Source of the DNA: Clostridia bacterium
GTDB lineage: Bacteria; Bacillota; UBA994; PWPR01
Assembly: GCA_003557085.1 (NCBI GenBank)
Contig: PWPR01000140.1
Coordinates: 1 to 11,196, forward strand
Direction: 5' to 3'
DNA: 11,196 bases
This document shows, one piece after another, positions 5,950 to 11,196 of the stretch. Under the pieces are notes generated by a model. It made no database searches, had not been told where the DNA came from, and saw only the letters and a list, made by a program, of their open reading frames with translations. Numbering within the stretch: the stretch's first letter is position 1; every line of letters begins with the position of its first letter. Position numbers and translations under genes: made by a program.

Positions 5950-6819
5950 CTACCATTCTTGTTTCTTTCTTGCCCTGTATCTAAGCACAATGGCAATCAT
6001 ATTTAGAAGTAAAACCATTGCTATTAAAACTAAAGCTGTACCATAAGCTAAAGGCCTTACTAAATCTAGTCTATTGTGTTGTGTTGCTAAAATGTACAAA
6101 TGATAAGGCAACGCCATAAATCTATCATTAACTGACCTAGGTAAGTGAGGCAAGAAAAATGCAGCTCCAGTAAGTATGATTGGTGCTGTCTCCCCTGCTG
6201 CCCTTGCTAAAGCGAGTACAGATCCTGTAGCCATTCCAGGTAAAGCATAAGGCAAAACTAAGAATCGAATTGTTTGCCATTTTGTTGTTCCCAACGCTAA
6301 TCCAGCTTCTCTGAAAGAGTTAGGAACTGCTTTCAATGCTTCTTCTGAAGCAGTTATAACCCAAGGAAGACTCATAATTGCAAGAGTTAAAGCAGATGAT
6401 AATAGTGATGTGCCTAATCCTAGTGTAGCAGCAAATATTCCTAATCCGAAAAGACCATATACAATTGATGGAACTCCAGAGAGATTACGAATGCTTAGCC
6501 TTATCAATCTTACTATGAGACTTTGAGATGCATATTCGTTTAAATAGATAGCTGCGCTTATTCCAAGAGGCACTGATATCAGAACAGTTAAAGATGCTAC
6601 ATAAAATGTTCCTACAATAGCAGGAAAAATTCCACCTTCTGTCATATTCTTTCTAGGAATATCTGTTATGAAGTCCCACGATATTGCATTTATACCATTT
6701 CTAATTAAAAAGATGAGAAAATATACAAGAACACTTAAAGTTGCTATCATGAAAAATGTTGATAAAACTATCCAAACTATACTTTTTCTTTTTTTACTCT
6801 TTTCTTTTAGATTAACCAT
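5950..6819 (-). CDS. pstA: Phosphate ABC transporter permease PstA
   Basis: A 289-residue integral membrane permease forming half of the phosphate channel with PstC. Hydrophobic segments lie at about 14-38, 66-92, 113-135, 138-158, 194-220 and 258-280. The coupling helix that contacts PstB, the EAA loop, is at about 160-190 (EALKAVPNSFREAGLALG then TTKWQTI). RNLSGVPSIVYGLFGLG (111-127) and ALARAAGETAPIILTGAA (203-220) are strong PstA signatures. ATG at 6819 overlaps the end of pstC by 8 bases, and its AAGGTGAAT ribosome binding site lies inside pstC, so the two subunits are probably translationally coupled. Confidence 0.96.
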   Translation of the reverse strand: MVNLKEKSKKRKSIVWIVLSTFFMIATLSVLVYFLIFLIRNGINAISWDFITDIPRKNMTEGGIFPAIVGTFYVASLTVLISVPLGISAAIYLNEYASQSLIVRLIRLSIRNLSGVPSIVYGLFGLGIFAATLGLGTSLLSSALTLAIMSLPWVITASEEALKAVPNSFREAGLALGTTKWQTIRFLVLPYALPGMATGSVLALARAAGETAPIILTGAAFFLPHLPRSVNDRFMALPYHLYILATQHNRLDLVRPLAYGTALVLIAMVLLLNMIAIVLRYRARKKQEW

Positions 6820-7777
6820 TTTTATTCACCTTTTGAAACTTTGTTAACATTAGATCAGCAATAATATTTACAATAAAAGTTATTACAAAGAGGATTAAAC
6901 CTACAACAAATAAAGAATGATAATGTAAACTTCCCCATGGAACATCACTTCCTTCTATTGCTATATTTGCTGTTAAAGTTCTTACAGATTGTAATAACGT
7001 TGGTAATGGTATATTAAATATCTCTTTTATAGGCATATTTAATGCATTTCCTGCCGCCATTAACACTGCCATTGTTTCTCCAACTGCTCTCCCAAAACCT
7101 AACATTACTGCAGCTAAGATTCCAGAACTTGCTGCCGGCAGAACAACGTGAATAATTGTATCCCACTTACCAACTCCTAATGCATATGAAGCTTCTCTAT
7201 AATCTTTTGGCACACTTTTGATTGCATCCTCAGTTATACTAACAATAGTAGGAAGAGTCATAACTGCTAGAATAACTGACCCTGTTAAAGCAGTTAAGCC
7301 GTTTGATAGACCAAATAATTGAGCAACTTTTGGTGCTATTATTAGCAAAGCTATAAATCCATATACAACAGAAGGAATTATTCCAAGTATTTCAACTACA
7401 GGTTTTAAAACTTCTTTAATTCTTGTTGGAGCAACTTCTGCTATGAAAATAGCTGTAAAAATACCCCAAGGAACGCCAATAATTAATGCGCCAACTGTTA
7501 CTAATATTGAGCTTACTATGAAGCTTAGCGCGCCATATCCTGCTTGAATAGGTGAAGAAGGCATCCATCTGGTTTTTGTAAGGAACTCTCTTAACCCTAT
7601 TTCAGAAATTGCTGGCCAACTTTTTGAAATTAAAAACCATACAATTAATCCTAAAAAAACAATTGTTAATACTCCACATATTAAAAAAATTTTTTCTATG
7701 AAGAAATTAGATAGATTTTGTTTATGAGAATCTTGCTTGATTCTGCTTTTTAGTTCTTCTCTGTTACTTTCATTCAA
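6812..7777 (-). CDS. pstC: Phosphate ABC transporter permease PstC
   Basis: A permease of about 321 residues, partner of PstA. After a hydrophilic N-terminus (NESNREELKSRIKQDSH), membrane segments lie at about 28-50, 80-115, 128-150, 160-182, 218-243 and 288-310. The EAA coupling loop is at about 183-217 (EDAIKSVPKDYREASYALG). ILGIIPSVVYGF and FGRAVGETMAVLMAAGN are typical of PstC. The frame is open to a TTG at 7831, but that start has no ribosome binding site and lies in the hairpin between pstS and pstC. AAAGGTGG (7785-7792) is seven bases before TTG at 7777, the preferred start. The rare TTG start plus the upstream hairpin should make PstC less abundant than PstS, as expected for a permease. 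Confidence 0.94.
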   Translation of the reverse strand: MNESNREELKSRIKQDSHKQNLSNFFIEKIFLICGVLTIVFLGLIVWFLISKSWPAISEIGLREFLTKTRWMPSSPIQAGYGALSFIVSSILVTVGALIIGVPWGIFTAIFIAEVAPTRIKEVLKPVVEILGIIPSVVYGFIALLIIAPKVAQLFGLSNGLTALTGSVILAVMTLPTIVSITEDAIKSVPKDYREASYALGVGKWDTIIHVVLPAASSGILAAVMLGFGRAVGETMAVLMAAGNALNMPIKEIFNIPLPTLLQSVRTLTANIAIEGSDVPWGSLHYHSLFVVGLILFVITFIVNIIADLMLTKFQKVNKNG

Positions 7778-7784
7778 AGTAATT

Positions 7785-7792
7785 CCACCTTT
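7785..7792 (-). promoter_or_regulatory. pstC ribosome binding site that decides a TTG start
   Basis: AAAGGTGG on the minus strand lies seven bases before TTG at 7775-7777. The nearby ATG at 7771-7773 is out of frame with pstC, so TTG is the best-supported start. Confidence 0.6.
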
Positions 7793-7799
7793 TTTATTA

Positions 7800-7829
7800 G
7801 AAGGTTTCCTGATAAAACAGGAAACCTTC
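7800..7829 (-). repeat. Intercistronic hairpin between pstS and pstC
   Basis: A perfect 12-bp inverted repeat (7800-7811 with 7818-7829, six-base loop) begins 10 bases after the pstS stop codon. On the minus strand it is followed by TAATAAAAAAGG, with no run of U, so it is not a standard terminator. Such stem-loops after binding-protein genes are known to protect the upstream mRNA from 3' exonucleases and so raise binding protein over permease. That role here is inferred. Confidence 0.8.
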
Positions 7830-7839
7830 AACTAAAGTT

Positions 7840-8781
7840 TTACCTTAATCCAGCTTTTCTAAAAGTATCCTCATTCATTTGGTGATATACAGGTGTATAT
7901 GCATAAAATCCAGTATCACCCACTACTTTTTGTCCATCCTCTGACAACACCCATTCTAAATATGCTAATACTTCGTCAGAAGGAGCACCATTTGTATAAA
8001 AGAATAAAGGTCTAGCTATTGGATAAAGTCCTGTATCAACATTTTCTTTTACTAAAGGAGTAATATAATCAGAGCTTTCATCTATTGCTACATTGATAGC
8101 TTTAAGACCATCTTGAACATAACCAACTCCAAAATATCCTATACCAGAATTATCAGTTAAAAGAGCTTCTGCTATTGATGAGCTACCAGGTAAAAAGAGT
8201 GTATTTGGTGCCCAGTCTTCACCATCCATTACATTTGTGTTAAAGAACACATAAGTACCTGAATTTGACTGACGAGAAAAAACAGAAATCTCTCCTCCAT
8301 TTTCCCAACCAAGCTCACTCCAATTTAGAATTTCTCCAGTAAATATAGATTTTAGTTGTGCAAATGTTAGATTACTGATTGGATTATCTTCGCTTACTAC
8401 TACAGCTAATCCATCCTGTCCCATGACAAACTCAAAAACTTCTACATTATTATCACTTGCTTGTTCTATTTCAGTTGCACTTATACTTCTTGAACTTTGA
8501 GCTATGTCTACATTATCATTAATCAATGCAGCAATACCTGTGCCTGAGCCACCACCAGTTACAGCAATATTAGCAAGTGGGTTAACTTCATCCATATAAA
8601 CCTCTGCTAGAGACTGTCCTAAATTTACCATTGTATCTGAACCAAGAATATTAATAAAGCTAGGTTCATTACCATTGCCAGTGTCTTCACCGTTTTCAGC
8701 TATTTCGTTATTGCAACCTGCTAGACTTGTTATACTAAGTATCAAAACCACTAATAAGACAACTATCTTTTTTGAGTTCAT
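7840..8781 (-). CDS. pstS: Phosphate-binding lipoprotein PstS
   Basis: A 313-residue extracellular, membrane-tethered phosphate receptor that delivers phosphate to PstC/PstA. It begins with a lipoprotein signal: MNSKK, a hydrophobic core, and lipobox LAGC with lipidated Cys23. An acidic, Asn/Gly-rich linker (24-40) follows. Typical ligand-loop signatures are GSDTM (47-51), TGGGSGTGIAAL (75-86), SSRSIS (96-101) and SRQSNSGTY (169-177), the last probably binding phosphate through backbone and Ser/Thr hydroxyls. The frame extends 44 codons further upstream without a ribosome binding site. ATG at 8781 follows GGAGG (8788-8792) by six bases and starts the signal peptide. It is the first gene of the operon, downstream of Pho-box-like repeats. 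Confidence 0.97.
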   Translation of the reverse strand: MNSKKIVVLLVVLILSITSLAGCNNEIAENGEDTGNGNEPSFINILGSDTMVNLGQSLAEVYMDEVNPLANIAVTGGGSGTGIAALINDNVDIAQSSRSISATEIEQASDNNVEVFEFVMGQDGLAVVVSEDNPISNLTFAQLKSIFTGEILNWSELGWENGGEISVFSRQSNSGTYVFFNTNVMDGEDWAPNTLFLPGSSSIAEALLTDNSGIGYFGVGYVQDGLKAINVAIDESSDYITPLVKENVDTGLYPIARPLFFYTNGAPSDEVLAYLEWVLSEDGQKVVGDTGFYAYTPVYHQMNEDTFRKAGLR

Positions 8782-8787
8782 AATGAG

Positions 8788-8792
8788 CCTCC
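8788..8792 (-). promoter_or_regulatory. pstS ribosome binding site
   Basis: GGAGG on the minus strand, six bases before ATG at 8781. It places the start at the signal peptide rather than at the ATG at 8913, which lies inside the end of phoR. Confidence 0.8.
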
Positions 8793-8818
8793 ATTGAATT
8801 CTTTTTGCTTCCACAATA

Positions 8819-8824
8819 AATATA
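8819..8824 (-). promoter_or_regulatory. Candidate -10 box of the pst operon
   Basis: The minus strand reads TATATT (5 of 6 to TATAAT) 38 bases upstream of pstS. No -35 hexamer is visible at 17 bases, as expected for a PhoP-activated promoter, where the Pho boxes (8845-8882) replace the -35. The 20-base gap between the nearest repeat and this -10 is longer than in the B. subtilis pst layout as I know it, so the exact -10 is uncertain. Confidence 0.4.
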
Positions 8825-8859
8825 ACAAAAACACTTCCCTCATAAATGAAGGAAGTGTT
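8821..8859 (-). terminator. Intrinsic terminator of phoPR
   Basis: The minus strand forms a nearly perfect stem (arms 8846-8859 and 8830-8843, one G-U pair) with a very short loop, followed by TTTTTGTTATATTTATT. It lies 28 bases after the phoR stop. The left arm contains part of the Pho-box repeats of the pst promoter. Confidence 0.85.
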
Positions 8860-8882
8860 AAGAATTGTTAAGTTATTGTAAA
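8845..8882 (-). promoter_or_regulatory. Pho box: four tandem PhoP-binding-type repeats upstream of pstS
   Basis: Minus-strand hexamers TTTACA (8877-8882), TTAACA (8866-8871), TTAACA (8856-8861) and TTCATT (8845-8850) recur at 11, 10 and 11 bases. Three match the Bacillus PhoP consensus TTHAYA fully and the fourth matches 5 of 6. Helical-turn spacing and the position upstream of the pst operon support PhoP-activated transcription. The first repeat begins six bases after the phoR stop codon. Confidence 0.75.
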
Positions 8883-8887
8883 GTTGT

Positions 8888-10666
8888 TTATTCATTAAAA
8901 ATAGGTAACGCAATTGACACTATCGTACCTTGTCCACTTTTACTCTGAATAGCTAATTCCCCGTTTTGCAGCTTTAATAAATTATTCACTATAGCGAGTC
9001 CTAAGCCATAGCCATCTGCATTTAGTTTTGATCTACTTTGGTCTACACGATAGAACTGTTCCGTTAATCTAGTTATTTTATCATCAGATATGCCAATTCC
9101 TTTATCTTTAAATTTGACAATCAAACAATCTTCTTGTATTAAACTGTCTATAGTGATTGAACCTCCATTATTAGAATACTTAATAGCATTAGTTAAAATG
9201 TTTATAACAACTTGCTCAGTTCTAACCTCATCAACATAAATTTTTGGCAAATCTGAAGCTAAATTGTTGTAAACACTTATATTTTTAGATTTTATAGATT
9301 TTTGTAATACATTTAATGAATTATCTATGACACTGTTTATAGAAACTGGTCTTAAATCTATTGATAACCTTCCAGATTCTATTCTTGCTAATTCTAATAA
9401 ATCATTTATCAACTTACTAAGACGTCTAGATTCATTCTCAATAATATCCAGAAACTCTTTAATAGCAGGATCATCATCATCCATATCTCTTATGGTTTCT
9501 ATACAACCAGTAATAGAAGTTACAGGAGTTCTCAACTCATGTGAGATATTTGTAATTAAATCTTGTCTTGCTTGAACAGCTTCTTTTAAGTCAGTGATAT
9601 CAGTTATTAAAACAATAATACCATTAAATATACCATCTATTAGTATAGGTGTAATAGATGCTTTAACAGATTTAACTGAGTTCATTTTTAATCTAAGCTC
9701 TTTACTTATTGATTGTCTTTTTCTAAAGGCTCTTTCTATAGCTTCTAAAAGCTCTGAGCTTCTTGCAATACTCTGATACTTTATATCTTCTGAACCTGAA
9801 TAACCTAATAGTTCCTTTGCTTTTCTATTAATTAAAACTACCTTTTCATCCTGGTCAATGAACAATAATCCACTATTCATTAGTTCTATTAATGTATTAA
9901 GTTCTAACTCTTTTCTCTTCACAGCATCCATGCTTTTCTCTAATTTAGAAGACATACTATTAAATGATGTTGTCATGCTTTCTATTTCTTCATTTGATTT
10001 GACCTGAGTGATTTGCAAACCATAATGACCATCTGATAGGTTTCTAAATCCTTGTTTGATTAGCTCTAATGGCTCTAGTAGTTTGCCAATAATTAATGAG
10101 TTAATTATTAATAGGATAACTACCGTTATAAGAGCATACCAAAAAATACTAAGTACTTGGGTTCTTATAATCAGGTCTATCTCATTAAGTGGAATAGCTG
10201 CTCTAATAAACAACATTGGTTCTGTGCTATCATAATCTATTCTATAAGCATAATAGAGCATTTCGGATTTAACAGTAGTGCTATATCTAATCGAGTAACC
10301 AGCCTTGTTAGAAATTGCTTCTTTTATTTCAGGCCTATTGATATGATTATCCATTTCTACTACTGCATCTAAACTTGACTCAGATAAAACTGTCCCATCA
10401 AGTTTTATGAGAGTAATCCTAGAATCAGTTTCTTTAGAAAAATTGTCAATTATTTTATCAACTGGATCTTGCTCTTTCTCTAGTAGGTTTTCTGCCTTTA
10501 TTATCTCTCCCATTAAAAAAGTGTTTTGATCTAAATTATCAATGAGAGAATTTATGTAGTTCTTTCTAAAATTTGTACTTACTGTAGTAGAAATTATTAT
10601 AATTAGTATAACCAAAATAACAGATGTGGCTATGAAAACCTGCCATCTAAGTTTTAGCTTTCTCAT
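8888..10666 (-). CDS. phoR: Phosphate-regulon sensor histidine kinase PhoR
   Basis: A 592-residue membrane sensor kinase that phosphorylates PhoP under phosphate limitation. Order: TM1 (about 9-31), extracytoplasmic sensor domain (32-171), TM2 (172-194), HAMP (195-248), PAS domain (about 253-360), then the kinase core. The H-box is NISHELRTP with phospho-acceptor His376. The N-box is NILTNAIKYSNNGG (489-502), G1 is DKGIGIS (521-527), the F-box is EQFYRVDQSRS (536-546), and G2 is GYGLGLAI (552-559). This full layout matches B. subtilis-type PhoR rather than the shorter enterobacterial form. ATG at 10666 overlaps the phoP stop by 4 bases (ATGA) with only a weak ribosome binding site, suggesting translational coupling. 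The gene ends just before the Pho boxes of the pst operon, which supports PhoR over other homologous kinases. Confidence 0.92.
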   Translation of the reverse strand: MRKLKLRWQVFIATSVILVILIIIISTTVSTNFRKNYINSLIDNLDQNTFLMGEIIKAENLLEKEQDPVDKIIDNFSKETDSRITLIKLDGTVLSESSLDAVVEMDNHINRPEIKEAISNKAGYSIRYSTTVKSEMLYYAYRIDYDSTEPMLFIRAAIPLNEIDLIIRTQVLSIFWYALITVVILLIINSLIIGKLLEPLELIKQGFRNLSDGHYGLQITQVKSNEEIESMTTSFNSMSSKLEKSMDAVKRKELELNTLIELMNSGLLFIDQDEKVVLINRKAKELLGYSGSEDIKYQSIARSSELLEAIERAFRKRQSISKELRLKMNSVKSVKASITPILIDGIFNGIIVLITDITDLKEAVQARQDLITNISHELRTPVTSITGCIETIRDMDDDDPAIKEFLDIIENESRRLSKLINDLLELARIESGRLSIDLRPVSINSVIDNSLNVLQKSIKSKNISVYNNLASDLPKIYVDEVRTEQVVINILTNAIKYSNNGGSITIDSLIQEDCLIVKFKDKGIGISDDKITRLTEQFYRVDQSRSKLNADGYGLGLAIVNNLLKLQNGELAIQSKSGQGTIVSIALPIFNE

Positions 10667-11196
10667 TTCATTCTATATCCAATACCACGGATAGTTTCAA
10701 TATACCCATCTTCATCAGGTTTCATTTTGAGCTTATCTCTTATATGACTAACATGAACATCTATAATTCTAGTATCTCCTATATAATTGGTTCCCCATAC
10801 TTGATCCATAATATTATGTCTATGAAGTGCTACTTCCTTATTTTTAACAAAATAAGTAAGTAGATCAAACTCTAAGGTTGTAAGTTGAATCTCTTGATTA
10901 CCAATGAATACTTTTCTTGAAGACAAATTAATACTAATTCTTCCTACATTAATTAACATGGCTACATCTTGTGTAGTTTGTGGTGTAGCTCTCCTAAGCA
11001 CAGCCTTGATTCTTGCCATTAATTCTCTAATACTAAAAGGCTTCGTAACATAATCATCTGCACCGATCTCAAGGCCAACTACTTTGTCAATCTCATCCTC
11101 TTTCGCACTGATTATAATAATAGGCAAATCAGAAGTGCTTTTTACGATCTTGCAAAACTCAAATCCATCAATTCCAGGTAACATTACATCGAGTAG
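10663..11196 (-). CDS. phoP: Phosphate-regulon response regulator PhoP, N-terminus cut by window edge
   Basis: An OmpR/PhoB-type response regulator; 177 residues are visible and the frame is open to the right edge, so roughly the first 50 residues are missing. The visible part begins LLDVMLPGIDGFEF, in which the third residue is the phospho-acceptor Asp. The conserved Ser in IIIISAKEDE (residue 30) and Lys in YVTKPF (residue 52) complete the receiver switch. After a linker, the winged-helix DNA-binding domain occupies about 85-177, with LTTLEFDLLTYF, the recognition helix RIIDVHVSHIRDKL, and the wing ETIRGIGYRMK. It is the expected activator at the Pho boxes upstream of pstS. An internal ATG at 11184 is not the true start, because it follows the active-site Asp. 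Its own promoter lies outside the window. Confidence 0.93.
   Translation of the reverse strand, partial: LLDVMLPGIDGFEFCKIVKSTSDLPIIIISAKEDEIDKVVGLEIGADDYVTKPFSIRELMARIKAVLRRATPQTTQDVAMLINVGRISINLSSRKVFIGNQEIQLTTLEFDLLTYFVKNKEVALHRHNIMDQVWGTNYIGDTRIIDVHVSHIRDKLKMKPDEDGYIETIRGIGYRMK

Noticed and set aside
1..11196. CRISPR arrays, tRNA or rRNA genes, insertion sequences or toxin-antitoxin pairs
   Set aside because: No regularly spaced repeats, cloverleaf or rRNA-like segments, transposase-like frames or terminal repeats were seen on either strand.

Overview
The window is chromosomal DNA from a low-GC Bacillota, most likely an anaerobic clostridium. The evidence is the strong AT bias, AGGAGG/GGTG-type ribosome binding sites, several TTG or GTG starts, a B. 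subtilis-style PhoP/PhoR pair with TTHAYA-type Pho boxes, and a flavodoxin-plus-ferredoxin (EFR1-type) protein typical of anaerobes. Genus and species cannot be read from the sequence. All confident genes lie on the minus strand, so transcription runs from high to low coordinates.

From the right edge: (1) phoP (10663-11196, cut by the window edge) and phoR (8888-10666), overlapping by 4 bp, form a phosphate-starvation two-component system closed by a strong terminator at 8821-8859. (2) pstS-pstC-pstA-pstB-phoU (8781 to 4493) is a complete high-affinity phosphate ABC transporter operon with its signalling partner PhoU. Four Pho-box-like repeats (8845-8882) lie upstream of pstS and are interlaced with the phoR terminator. 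A perfect 12-bp hairpin sits between pstS and pstC, and a terminator overlaps the phoU stop codon. (3) nfeD and an SPFH/stomatin-like gene (4391 to 2895) form a membrane-microdomain pair with its own extended -10 promoter and terminator. (4) A polytopic M50-like membrane protein with an HEGGH motif and an unrecognised C-terminal domain (2769-1411) is followed by an EFR1-type flavodoxin/ferredoxin (1386-556). (5) A gene-sparse spacer (200-555) holds a perfect 16-bp-arm palindrome overlapping a good minus-strand promoter, plus a possible 23-codon plus-strand ORF with a strong Shine-Dalgarno. (6) The 5' end of a tyrosine recombinase gene runs off the left edge (1-199).

Functionally, PhoR senses phosphate limitation, probably through the Pst-PhoU complex, and phosphorylates PhoP, which would bind the repeats upstream of pstS and raise expression of the transporter that feeds back on PhoR through PhoU. 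The nfeD/SPFH, M50-like/EFR1 and recombinase units appear transcriptionally separate. Most of the window is ordinary housekeeping sequence. The least explained parts are the recombinase leader region and the M50-like protein with its partner.
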